Origin: Bacillus salipaludis
GTDB taxonomy: Bacteria > Bacillota > Bacilli > Bacillales_B > DSM-18226
DNA length: 9,716 bases
Assembly: GCF_004358205.1 (NCBI RefSeq)
Contig: NZ_SMYO01000045.1
Coordinates: forward strand, 1-9,716
Direction: 5' to 3'
In this document: piece by piece, positions 1 to 7,431 of the stretch
How the letters are laid out: each line of letters starts with the position of its first letter
Position numbering within the stretch: the first letter of the stretch is position 1
Program-made: the position numbers and the translations under genes
Notes under the pieces: model-generated
Told to the model about the DNA's origin: nothing
What the model saw: only the letters and a program-made list of their open reading frames with translations
Databases searched by the model: none

Positions 1-141
1 TCTCCTCGGAGATGGACTTTCACCATCTGGGATTCAGTATCATCATCATCAACCAGTCGTTTCACCGAGATGACGTCTCTGTCAGATAATGAAAAGAAGA
101 GTGTCGACTAGATCAACACTCCATGCGACTGCCCGTCGCAC
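1..141 (-). mobile_element. Group II intron, 5' end (domain I), cut by window edge
   Basis: On the minus strand the sequence starting at 141 reads GTGCGAC, the usual group II intron 5' terminus (GUGYG). GTCGCAT follows at once and can pair with it in a short hairpin, and a second hairpin (GAGTGT with ACACTC) comes just after, as expected for the start of domain I. The upstream exon is a GC-rich hairpin ending in five T residues (142-164), which is where class C group II introns typically insert. The rest of the intron, including any encoded protein, lies left of the window. The class assignment rests mainly on the insertion site. I see no protein-coding signal in this stretch. Confidence 0.75.
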
Positions 142-213
142 AAAAAGGGTCGCAGCAGCGACCCCTTATTCAACTCTTGCACCGTTAGTTTTAGTACAAA
201 TCTTCACAAACTT
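142..213 (-). repeat. Dispersed repeat copy A (hairpin + DR2), DR1 side split off by the intron
   Basis: A perfect 7-bp stem (GGGTCGC 147-153, GCGACCC 158-164, loop AGCA) is followed on the minus strand by a five-T tract. Next to it is DR2, ACTCTTGCACCGTTAG (173-188), one C shorter than the other copies. The flank TTCACAAACTT (203-213) is shared with copy B. The DR1 module expected beyond the hairpin is absent because the group II intron starts exactly after the T-tract; DR1 may lie on the far side of the intron, outside the window. The hairpin could also end transcription of the minus-strand dedA gene. Confidence 0.75.
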
Positions 214-317
214 TAAAATAAATCTGTACCCTATATATTACAATAATCTCATCTTCTTTCTTTTATCAGAAACACCTCTTCTACCACCTCGTAAAATATA
301 TACTTTAATCTCAGCTA

Positions 318-1595
318 TTAATACTTTTCCAATACAAGTCTTAACATTTCAAACAACAAAAAATTAAAAAATATCCAGACGCTGCCATAGACGTAGCCAC
401 CAGCAATATCACTTGGGAGTACGTTAGTCAATGCAATATTTGCAATAGCAAAACCAATTAATAGGAATAATCCAATAATAGGAATGGTTATTGTTATATA
501 ATTCCTTTTCGAATGGCGAACAAGAAGAAATAAACACGTTCCATAAATAGTGATCATAATCATTCCATTTAAATCAGGAAAATTTGCTGAATGAAATTTC
601 CCTAAGAAACCAAATCTTTGTAAAGAGTGAAAAATCTGTATGACTGATTCATGGAATATTCTTACTCCTAAAATTGGAACAAATAGCAAAAGGTACTCAA
701 GCACCCTGTTCCTTCCCTTTATCCAAATACGGATGATGGTTAAAGCGATAATGCTAGAAAGTGCATACAGAGGTTGGAATACTAAAAATCCCTTCATCCA
801 ACTCATATATACAACTGAATGAACCATGTATTCGGCAATTTCATTAAACTGAGTAAATTCATTGTATAGATAATCTTGAGCAAGCCCCAACATCAAACTA
901 ACCATGCCAATTAAAACTAAAGTGAGGATAATAAGAAATATTTCGGTTGCCCTTATTGTTTTTAGTCGCTCTATTAACCGATTTAACAAATGAATAAAAA
1001 ATTCTTTAATTTGAACTTTATAAAATCGATAGGCAAAATACCCTACTAACAATACTGCCAAACCAATTAAAAAAACAATTAAATATTTACCTGCTGCTTG
1101 ATGAAAACTCTTCCATTGAGGACCCAACACTTTCCCAAGTGTAATAAAACAAACACCCCATAAAAATGCTCCTATATATGCAGGAATGATAAATTTTCGA
1201 AAAGGCATTTTAGAAATCCCCGAAATATACCCAGTAAAATGCCTAATCCCTGGAATGAAATAAGCAAACACCAACAATTTACTGCCCGAGCGTTCAAACC
1301 AAGCAGCTGTTTTCTTATATCTTTCAGGACCTAGATGAATGTGCTTCCCGTACTTTTCAATAAGTTTATATCCTCCTGCCTTGCCAATCCAATACGTCAC
1401 GGTTATTCCCAAACCACCAGACAAAAAGACAATCAAAAGCGCTAAAAAATAGTTCATTTTCCCTTGATATACAAAGTATCCTGCATAACTCATTAAAAGT
1501 TCACCAGAAATAGGCAGGGCCATGAGCTCAAGGAAGATTCCAATAAATAAAATCAGATAGCTGTGTTGTTCGAATAGTGTTATTAAATATGACAT
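318..1595 (-). CDS. DedA-family membrane protein with C-terminal degenerate PAP2-like domain
   Basis: This is an integral membrane protein of 425 residues. Residues 1 to about 195 form a DedA (SNARE-associated/VTT) domain. It has an early acidic residue in a re-entrant segment (LELMALPISGE) and the signature FIPGIRHFTGYISGISKMPFR. The DedA family supports envelope integrity and lipid carrier or phospholipid handling. About 210 further residues hold five or six hydrophobic segments resembling a PAP2 phosphatase. However, the motif positions read FPDLNG (from residue 339) and NVLPSD (391-396), so both expected catalytic histidines are missing and this half is probably inactive. I chose the start at MSYLITLF because GGAGG lies 7 bases upstream (1603-1607); an in-frame ATG 54 bases earlier has no such site. 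A decayed pssA lies upstream in the same direction, matching the Bacillus pssA-ybfM(dedA)-psd order, though ybfM is much shorter. Confidence 0.85.
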   Translation of the reverse strand: MSYLITLFEQHSYLILFIGIFLELMALPISGELLMSYAGYFVYQGKMNYFLALLIVFLSGGLGITVTYWIGKAGGYKLIEKYGKHIHLGPERYKKTAAWFERSGSKLLVFAYFIPGIRHFTGYISGISKMPFRKFIIPAYIGAFLWGVCFITLGKVLGPQWKSFHQAAGKYLIVFLIGLAVLLVGYFAYRFYKVQIKEFFIHLLNRLIERLKTIRATEIFLIILTLVLIGMVSLMLGLAQDYLYNEFTQFNEIAEYMVHSVVYMSWMKGFLVFQPLYALSSIIALTIIRIWIKGRNRVLEYLLLFVPILGVRIFHESVIQIFHSLQRFGFLGKFHSANFPDLNGMIMITIYGTCLFLLVRHSKRNYITITIPIIGLFLLIGFAIANIALTNVLPSDIAGGYVYGSVWIFFNFLLFEMLRLVLEKY

Positions 1596-1750
1596 ATCAA
1601 TGCCTCCAAAAATGCTAAAGAAGAAAAGATCCAATAAGAATAATTTCACCTTAGCTCTATTTACAATGTAGCACGATTTTTGAAATAAATTTGCAGCTTA
1701 ATGAATTATTAATCTTGAATTAATGGAAGAAAAAGGTTTATGTATAAAAT

Positions 1751-1791
1751 AAAAAAGCTATTCCCTTTTCGAAAAGGTTACTAGCTTTTTT
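1751..1791. terminator. Bidirectional rho-independent terminator
   Basis: A perfect 10-bp outer stem (AAAAAAGCTA 1751-1760, TAGCTTTTTT 1782-1791) encloses a second perfect palindrome, CCTTTTCGAAAAGG (1764-1777). A-tracts and T-tracts flank both sides, so it should work in both directions. It sits after the decayed pssA on the minus strand and before dedA. This implies that dedA has its own promoter between about 1610 and 1750, which I could not place with confidence. Confidence 0.85.
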
Positions 1792-1799
1792 AACAAAGA

Positions 1800-2240
1800 C
1801 AGCATACTATTAAAGCCCAGCCAATGGCAATCCAGCTGGTGGTATGGGCAATCCTTTAAAATACCCAATGGTAGAAAACTAAACTTAGCTAAACTTAATG
1901 CCCCCAAGGATAAATGCTAAGAGTTAAGATAGACGGTGCTGCTATCGATTGAAATAGAAGTGCAGGGGCTACTCCGAAACTAACCATATCCGTTAGGGAT
2001 CCAATACGACACCGAATTCATTGTTCACTTTAAATGTTCTTACAATCCTTCCGTCAAGAAGATCAAAAACAGTGGAAAAGAAAATTAAAATGGAGGGTAC
2101 TTCTATAAATCCACTCCTACTACAGGTTATTGAAAGAATTGCACACATAAAAATCCCAATCGAAAAAAATTGGGTACAGCTTTTACTATCTGATGGATCA
2201 AGGCAGTTCCCCTTGACATTAACGAATCCTTCCATTTAAG
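1800..2240 (-). pseudogene. pssA: Phosphatidylserine synthase (CDP-alcohol phosphatidyltransferase) pseudogene
   Basis: This is the remnant of CDP-diacylglycerol-serine O-phosphatidyltransferase, which makes phosphatidylserine from CDP-diacylglycerol and serine at the membrane. The first intact stretch (minus, start near 2235) contains FDLLDGRIVRTFKVNNEFG, the family motif DxxDGxxAR...G with Ala replaced by Val. It stops at 1993 after VVLDP. One frame over, the protein continues as SLTDMVSFGVAPALLFQSI, which completes the D...D motif, so a one-base deletion near 1995 explains the break. Further frame changes lead to GGALSLAKF and then GYFKGLPIPPAGLPLAGL, typical PssA C-terminal text. The N-terminus also looks frameshifted, with PNFF split between frames before SIGIFMCAILSIT. 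At least three lesions mean no functional enzyme can be made. The coding remains run up to the terminator at 1751-1791. Confidence 0.85.
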
Positions 2241-2448
2241 TATCATTTTCTAAATAACCTACCCTTATACTAAAATGTCCATTATTCATTTTAATGAAAT
2301 TTTAATGTTTTATTAAGGACGAAAGTACAAGTTTATTTTATATAGTTAAATTGCCCATTTTATTTCCAGTGCCGGACTTGGTTTCATGACAAATAAATAT
2401 AAAGTTATTTGGGTTTAAGTTAAATAAAAAAGTTAGGGAGGCAAAACA
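2241..2448 (+). promoter_or_regulatory. Leader of the RND gene with palindrome and strong ribosome site
   Basis: This AT-rich stretch has no gene I can support. It carries the perfect palindrome TTCATTTTAATGAA (2285-2298), a possible operator, and a TATAGT sequence near 2341 that could be a -10 element, although I find no good -35. Just before the RND start is a strong ribosome site (AGGGAGG) about 9 bases from the ATG at 2449. No regulator gene, such as a TetR repressor, lies next to the transporter within the window. The promoter and operator assignments are weak; the ribosome site is clear. Confidence 0.35.
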
Positions 2449-5400
2449 ATGAAAAGGTTGGTTGAAGCAACCATGCAAAGAGCCATTCTGATGATTGTTT
2501 GTATTGTCATCATCTTGGCTTGGGGGGGTATTTCGGCTTACCAGATGCAAAGGGATTATTTGCCTGGGATAAACAATACAACCCTTACAGTTAGTATGAG
2601 AGTGCCTGGGTATCAAGCAGCTCAAGTAAAACAGCAAGTAACCGATAATCTGGCAAGTGCCGTCAAAACAGTAGATGGTTTATCCAATGTGGAAAGCACA
2701 TCCTATGACGGCGGATTATTTATGAGTTTATATTTTCCAATGAATACAGACATGAAACAAGCTGAAGATCAAGTCAATAAAGCATTAGCTATTGCTGATC
2801 TTCCGCAGACTATTACATCTACTCCTTCAGTTACTCGATTAACAACAAGTTCATTCCCGATTTTAACTTACAGCGTAACCAGTTCAAAATTGGATGAGGC
2901 AACACTTCGCTCAACAGCAACACAGGAAATTATTAAACAATTAAAATCTGTCCCTGGTGTAGCGGATGTTTCCGTGTTTGGGGGAGCAAAAGATGGATAT
3001 GTATTAACGGTCCGTATGAAAGACCTAGTGAAAAACGGGTTAACATTGGATGATATAAATAAATCGTTTGCATTAGCCGTTCCATCTATGCCGTCAGGTA
3101 CGATTGCAAACAATCAATTGTCGATTCCAGTTTCATTTGACGGTTTACCATTAACTGTGAAGCAAATGGAAAATGCAACAATAATGAACAAAGCAGGAAA
3201 AGCGATTCCTGTATCTGCATTTGGGACTATCACTCATTCACTAAATGACGTAAAAACAGTTTCCAGAACAAACGGAAAACCTAGCGTTACGTTAAATGTG
3301 ATCAAAACACCATCAGCCAATATTACGGATGTAGCCAATCAAGTAAAAGACCGGGTTGCACATCTTCATTTGGATACGGTAAATCCAAAGGATGTTTCTT
3401 TTAAAGTCCTACTTGACCGAGAAAAAGAATTAAACAGCTCCCTTTTTGGATTAGTTCGAGAAGGTTTACTTGGATGTTTATTCTCAATGATTTGTGTATT
3501 CTTCTTCTTCCGAAATGTAAGAAGTACACTATTAATAGCTATATCACTGCCAATTTCATTACTGGCAACAACGGCTTTCTTAAAATCAATGGGTATCACG
3601 TTAAACATTTTAACGGTATCAGGTTTGATTGTAGCGATGGGCCGTATTGTCGATGACTCGATTGTTATATTAGACAACATGTACCGTAAACGTGAGGAAA
3701 ACAAGGAAAAACCTTTGCTTTCCATCCTAGCATCATCGGTTGTTGAAATGATTCCTGCAATATTAGGCTCTACCTTAACGACCATTGCCGTTTATATTCC
3801 TATCGCGTTTGTTGGTGGAGTCATTAGTGCTTCATATAGCGGATTTGCTTGGTCTGTCGTGATTGCACTCATCATTTCATTCTTTGTTGCCATGCTTGTT
3901 ATTCCAGCTCTTGCTTTCATGGGATGGAAAGGCGGAAACGGAGAAAAACAAACCGTAAAACTCGATACAAAAATGAAACCAATACTGCAATCTGCATTTA
4001 AACACAAAAAAGCAATGATTATTGTTTCTATAGTGGTATTTTTAGCTGCTGGCGCCTATTCTGCTTTTCTTCCAGTAAGTTTATTACCTAGTGGAAAAAT
4101 CGGACAAATTGCCATTAAAGCTGAATTACCAAAAGGAAGCACACTCATTCAAGTCGATTCAGAAGTACAAAAAATTGAGAAAACATTGAAGGCAAATCCA
4201 AAAGTCGATGCGTATTCAGCTAATTTCGGTTCGACTATGACACCTCAAAGTGATGACGTGTTTGACCAAGGCGGCGGCTTTATCACCTATCCAAATGTCG
4301 CTAATCTTTCTGTTGTGTTGAAGAACGACAAGGATGCTGATGCTGTTATTCAACAGTTACAAAAGCAGCTTCCGACTTTATCTAAAGATGTTACTTATAC
4401 CGTAACAAGCCAGAACATTTCTGGTGATGATTCACAAATGCGTATCTTGTTCACAGGTTCAGACCAAGCAACATTGGATCAAGTCGCACAACAAGCGAGA
4501 ACCAACTTATCAAAAATTGCGAACCTGAGTGTAGATGGAAAAGTAGATTTAACGAACGGTTCTCCAAAGTATAAAGTGACTTTTGACCAAAAAGCGATTC
4601 AAGATAAAGGCGTAAAAGTTGCTGACATTTTAACGGTCATTAACCGCTATATGTCTCAATCTAAGGATGCAACGGTTACCGTGGATCATAAAGCACTTCC
4701 TGTGGACCAATATTTAGATCAAATTGCAACAGGATCAAACTCTACGATCACCTTAAATGCTTCTGCGGATGATGTCTTAGCATCTCTTGCGGCTGAAAAA
4801 TTAATAGGAAATAATGGTCAGATGGTTCGTTTTGACCAAATTGCTAAGATTGGAAAAGATACATCTGCTTCAACCATTAGCGAACGAGATGGTCAGCCAT
4901 TCTCCCTTGTGACTGCACAGATTACATCAAATGACATTAGTAAAGTTTCAAATCAAGCAGATAAAGTTCTAAGCGATATGAAACTTCCTAAAGATGTAAC
5001 GTACTCATTGGGGGGTATTACGCAACAAGTAAAAGATATGATTTTTGATATGGCTGTTGCCGTTGCTTTCTCTATCCTTTTAGTATTACTCATTACTTCT
5101 TCTATTTTCAAAGGATGGAGAGCACCATTATCTGTACTTTTAAGCATTCCCCTTGCTTTAAGTGGTGTAGTAATTGCCTTAATTTTATTCCACGGAGAAT
5201 GGAATTTAGCTGCATTAATTGGGGTTCTGATGCTTACAGGTATTGTGGTGACAAACGGTATTGTATTAATTGATAAAATTGAAAGAAATCGAAAAGAAGG
5301 AATGGATGTTAAAGAAGCTGTATTGAATGGTAGTCTTTCAAGGATTAGACCGATTTTGATGACAGCAGCAGCAACAATCCTAACATTGTTACCACTTGCG

Positions 5401-5574
5401 TTTTCACATAATGTAGATACTGTCATTTCTCAAACGCTCGGTATTGTAGTAATTGGCGGAATGGTAACATCAACAATTAATAGTTTCATTATCATCCCTA
5501 TTATTTACGAATGGTTGCATAAAAAAGCAGCAATTAAAAACTTTAGTGCTTCCAACGAAACCAAAATAAGCTAA
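2449..5574 (+). CDS. RND-family efflux transporter (HAE1-like, SwrC-related)
   Basis: This 1041-residue inner-membrane transporter has the usual length and duplicated layout of the RND superfamily. TM1 lies near residues 10-30, a large extracellular loop follows to about 335, TM2-TM6 run to about 490, TM7 lies near 522-542, a second large loop follows, and TM8-TM12 lie between about 865 and 1030. TM4 carries the proton-relay pair Asp402-Asp403 (GRIVDDSIVILDN). TM10 reads GIVVTNGIVLIDK, with Thr935 where AcrB-type pumps have the essential Lys. From memory, Gram-positive SwrC-type proteins have the same change. The family exports amphipathic compounds; SwrC confers surfactin self-resistance in B. 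subtilis. The substrate here cannot be read from sequence. No membrane-fusion or outer-membrane partner is adjacent, as is common in Gram-positives. The gene has its own leader and terminator, so it is probably monocistronic. Confidence 0.93.
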   Translation: MKRLVEATMQRAILMIVCIVIILAWGGISAYQMQRDYLPGINNTTLTVSMRVPGYQAAQVKQQVTDNLASAVKTVDGLSNVESTSYDGGLFMSLYFPMNTDMKQAEDQVNKALAIADLPQTITSTPSVTRLTTSSFPILTYSVTSSKLDEATLRSTATQEIIKQLKSVPGVADVSVFGGAKDGYVLTVRMKDLVKNGLTLDDINKSFALAVPSMPSGTIANNQLSIPVSFDGLPLTVKQMENATIMNKAGKAIPVSAFGTITHSLNDVKTVSRTNGKPSVTLNVIKTPSANITDVANQVKDRVAHLHLDTVNPKDVSFKVLLDREKELNSSLFGLVREGLLGCLFSMICVFFFFRNVRSTLLIAISLPISLLATTAFLKSMGITLNILTVSGLIVAMGRIVDDSIVILDNMYRKREENKEKPLLSILASSVVEMIPAILGSTLTTIAVYIPIAFVGGVISASYSGFAWSVVIALIISFFVAMLVIPALAFMGWKGGNGEKQTVKLDTKMKPILQSAFKHKKAMIIVSIVVFLAAGAYSAFLPVSLLPSGKIGQIAIKAELPKGSTLIQVDSEVQKIEKTLKANPKVDAYSANFGSTMTPQSDDVFDQGGGFITYPNVANLSVVLKNDKDADAVIQQLQKQLPTLSKDVTYTVTSQNISGDDSQMRILFTGSDQATLDQVAQQARTNLSKIANLSVDGKVDLTNGSPKYKVTFDQKAIQDKGVKVADILTVINRYMSQSKDATVTVDHKALPVDQYLDQIATGSNSTITLNASADDVLASLAAEKLIGNNGQMVRFDQIAKIGKDTSASTISERDGQPFSLVTAQITSNDISKVSNQADKVLSDMKLPKDVTYSLGGITQQVKDMIFDMAVAVAFSILLVLLITSSIFKGWRAPLSVLLSIPLALSGVVIALILFHGEWNLAALIGVLMLTGIVVTNGIVLIDKIERNRKEGMDVKEAVLNGSLSRIRPILMTAAATILTLLPLAFSHNVDTVISQTLGIVVIGGMVTSTINSFIIIPIIYEWLHKKAAIKNFSASNETKIS

Positions 5575-5620
5575 GAATATTATTTAAGGTTTTAATTATT
5601 AGAGATGGAGAAATCATCCA

Positions 5621-5648
5621 AGAACACCGACCAAATGTCGGTGTTTTC
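5621..5648 (+). terminator. Rho-independent terminator of the RND gene
   Basis: A 9-bp perfect stem (AACACCGAC 5623-5631, GTCGGTGTT 5637-5645) with a five-base loop is followed by TTCTTG, about 50 bases past the RND stop codon. The flanking A-rich 5' side extends the pairing by a few bases. It separates the plus-strand RND unit from the minus-strand cassette-like region. Confidence 0.85.
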
Positions 5649-5673
5649 TTGTTTTCTCCTGTCTGCCCTTTTC

Positions 5674-5776
5674 TGCTAAACTGCCTCGTTACTTCTATAA
5701 GAAAAGCCGCCAAAAAAGGCAGCTGGATCTTAAACTCTTGCACCCGTTAGCGTAAGTACAATGCTTCACAAACTTC
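5674..5776 (-). repeat. Dispersed repeat copy B (complete: DR1 + hairpin + DR2)
   Basis: This copy has DR1 (CTAAACTGCCTCGTTAC, 5675-5691), a central hairpin (GCCGCC 5706-5711, GGCAGC 5718-5723, six-A loop, one mismatch), and DR2 (ACTCTTGCACCCGTTAG, 5734-5750). The flank TTCACAAACTT matches copy A. On the minus strand the hairpin is followed by TTTTC, so it looks like a terminator for the upstream gene. The stop codon of the 120-residue protein (5766-5768) lies inside the conserved flank. This copy separates the RND region from the row of small minus-strand genes. Confidence 0.85.
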
Positions 5777-6128
5777 TATTCAAAAAGTGGTAAGTTAATT
5801 CCTTTAACCAACCCTCAAACCATTCAATGGGCAGTTTTACTTTAGAAAAATCCAACTGTTGCAGTTCTTTAAGCGAGAACGTGTTAGTTAAATATAAATC
5901 CCACTGTGCAGAAATATCCTCTAATATGCCGTATAGCTTTTCATCATTCAATCCATCCTCATTCATATAATGCTTATCACACCAATTACAAATCTGTTGA
6001 TGAGTATATTGATTTGTTTTATTTACCACACTCTTTATCAAATCAACAAGGTTTTCTTTACTAAACGACCAATCGATTTCAATAAAATTTGATTCATTCC
6101 AGCTACCTACATATCGGTTTCTTCCCAA
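5766..6128 (-). CDS. Uncharacterised 120-residue soluble protein, first gene of the cassette-like row
   Basis: I do not recognise the family. The product has no signal peptide or membrane segment. It is rich in Trp, Asp, Glu and Leu, with blocks such as ICNWCDKHYMNEDGL, ISAQWDLYLTNTFSL and LPIEWFEGWLKELTYHFLN, and it looks like a small mostly helical cytoplasmic domain. The start is TTG at 6126-6128; the GAGGTG ribosome site about 6 bases upstream decides it, since no in-frame ATG is better placed. Its last codon and TGA stop fall inside the conserved edge of repeat B. Repeats B and C flank it. A small immunity-type or stress-type protein would fit the size and context, but nothing in the sequence proves a function. 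Confidence 0.7.
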   Translation of the reverse strand: MGRNRYVGSWNESNFIEIDWSFSKENLVDLIKSVVNKTNQYTHQQICNWCDKHYMNEDGLNDEKLYGILEDISAQWDLYLTNTFSLKELQQLDFSKVKLPIEWFEGWLKELTYHFLNRSL

Positions 6129-6195
6129 CAGTTACACCTCGGTCTAAAAAATGATTTGTATTTAATTCAACGTATCTTGAATGGATTCCTTCTTC

Positions 6196-6285
6196 AAGTA
6201 AGCTGCCCCTTTACTGCAATAAAAAAAGCTGCCACAATGACAGCTCGATCTTTAACTCTTGCACCCGTTAGCTTAATAAGCATTA
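6196..6285 (-). repeat. Dispersed repeat copy C (complete)
   Basis: DR1 here is AGTAAGCTGCCCCTTTACT (6197-6215). Its flanking arms AGTAA and TTACT pair perfectly, although they differ from the arms in other copies. The central hairpin is AGCTGCCA with TGACAGCT (6228-6245; one mismatch), and DR2 is ACTCTTGCACCCGTTAG (6255-6271). After DR2 the sequence diverges from copies A and B. On the minus strand the hairpin is followed by a run of T residues, so it may terminate the EamA gene, whose stop is at 6302. Confidence 0.85.
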
Positions 6286-6301
6286 ATAAAAAAGTCTATT
6301 C

Positions 6302-7204
6302 TTAATTAGTATTTACAGGCAGATTATTATTCTGACTTCGAATTCTAACCCCTAAAGCAATTGCAGCTCCAATACAGCTAGAAAGGCACCCTACTACCAA
6401 ATAAATTGATGGAGTTGATTCACCAATTAAAACAGAAGCAACCCCTCCAATTACTGGGAATAGAGCTACCATATACCCGCTTTTTGCCCCTCCAATTTTT
6501 TCTACAAGTTTTAAATAAAATAGCCAAGCCATAAAAGAAGCAATCAAAGTTAAATATAGCAAAGCAGATAAATATGTAACTGTTGTTGGAAGTATAATTT
6601 TATTTCTTTGGAACAGTACAATTACCCCCATTAAAATACTAGCAATTGTAAAACCAATAGCATTTGCATAGATAGGGTTAATCTTTCTATTAGCATTTCT
6701 TGCAGAACTTGCATCACCAACAGCTGTTAGAATCGTACCTAACAAAGCAATCATGATTCCTTTTAAATCAGTAAGTCCTTGAAAATCATTTAAGTTCGGA
6801 TAGATTAGGACACATACTCCAAATACCCCTAGAATTCCCCCAATTAACACGCGAGAATATAATTTCTCCTTTAAAAAAACACGGAGAGCAATCGGAGTCA
6901 ATATCACTTTTAACGAAAAGATTAATGTTACAATGGCCGCAGAGCTCAAAATTGTGGCGTAATAAAGGCACAGATAACTTAATGCAAAGTTACATACACC
7001 AAAAACTATAATAAACGGAAAATCTTTTGAACGTGGTCTCCCCTTTGGTTTAAGGAACCACACAAGAACTAAAAATAAAAAAGCTGTCATAACTAAACGA
7101 TATGATAATGATAATTCCAAACTGACTGGAGTTCCTTGAATTTTCACCGCAATAAAATTTAGCCCCCATACTATTAAGCAAAATATGTACATAAAATATG
7201 TCAT
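6302..7204 (-). CDS. EamA/DMT-family transporter
   Basis: This 300-residue protein has ten predicted membrane segments formed by two tandem EamA repeats, the standard length and plan of the drug/metabolite transporter superfamily. The first repeat starts at IFCLIVWGLNFIAVKI and ends near GGILGVFGVCVLI. The second includes LIASFMAWLFYLKLVEKIGG and ends in a hydrophobic helix before a short polar tail (RIRSQNNNLPVNTN). Such proteins export metabolites or amino acids across the cytoplasmic membrane; the substrate cannot be read here. The start is ATG at 7202-7204 with GAGGT about 6 bases upstream. Repeat C lies just past its stop and repeat D about 110 bases upstream of its start, so it forms one unit of the repeat-separated row. 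Confidence 0.92.
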   Translation of the reverse strand: MTYFMYIFCLIVWGLNFIAVKIQGTPVSLELSLSYRLVMTAFLFLVLVWFLKPKGRPRSKDFPFIIVFGVCNFALSYLCLYYATILSSAAIVTLIFSLKVILTPIALRVFLKEKLYSRVLIGGILGVFGVCVLIYPNLNDFQGLTDLKGIMIALLGTILTAVGDASSARNANRKINPIYANAIGFTIASILMGVIVLFQRNKIILPTTVTYLSALLYLTLIASFMAWLFYLKLVEKIGGAKSGYMVALFPVIGGVASVLIGESTPSIYLVVGCLSSCIGAAIALGVRIRSQNNNLPVNTN

Positions 7205-7311
7205 TGCATTACCTCATTCTACAGTTTATCTTAATATGTTTAATAACCTCTCAGTTAGTAATTGTAACAAATTTGAAGCAGTCAATTAACCACGATTTGA
7301 ATATTTTTCTT

Positions 7312-7400
7312 ATTGAGCTAAACTGCCCCGTTAGTTCAATAAATTCAACAAAAAAGCGTAAATCCTTTTTGGATACATTCACCCATAATTACTACAGAAA
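7312..7400 (-). repeat. Dispersed repeat copy D (DR1 intact, remainder degenerate)
   Basis: DR1 is CTAAACTGCCCCGTTAG (7318-7334), flanked by arms that pair as TTGAGCTAA (7314-7322 region) and TTAGTTCAA. An A-tract and a weak hairpin (ATCC with GGAT around a five-T loop, about 7362-7374) follow. No clear DR2 is present; TTCACCCATAATTA near 7378-7391 may be a decayed version. This copy lies between the EamA and YhhN-family genes. Confidence 0.65.
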
Positions 7401-7408
7401 ACATTAAA

Positions 7409-7431
7409 GGCGAGACGATAGATCTCACCTA
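7409..7431 (-). terminator. Probable terminator at the 3' end of the YhhN-family gene
   Basis: On the minus strand a stem pairs GGTGAGA with TCTCGCC (one mismatch) around a short loop and is followed by TTTAATG. It overlaps the TAG stop codon at 7429-7431. The T-tract is short, so termination strength is uncertain. Confidence 0.5.

Noticed and set aside
89..367. Plus-strand open frame of 92 residues at the left edge
   Set aside because: It spans the intron 5' end, the hairpin and DR2, has no ribosome site and no protein-like pattern; the DNA is explained by the intron and the repeat.
2021..2239. Plus-strand open frame over the pssA remnant
   Set aside because: It is antisense to recognisable PssA text and has no family likeness.
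7205..7311. Promoter for the EamA gene (TTGACT followed by TACAAT or TACTAA)
   Set aside because: The spacing is 13 or 19 bases, so neither pairing fits a sigma-A promoter well enough to annotate.
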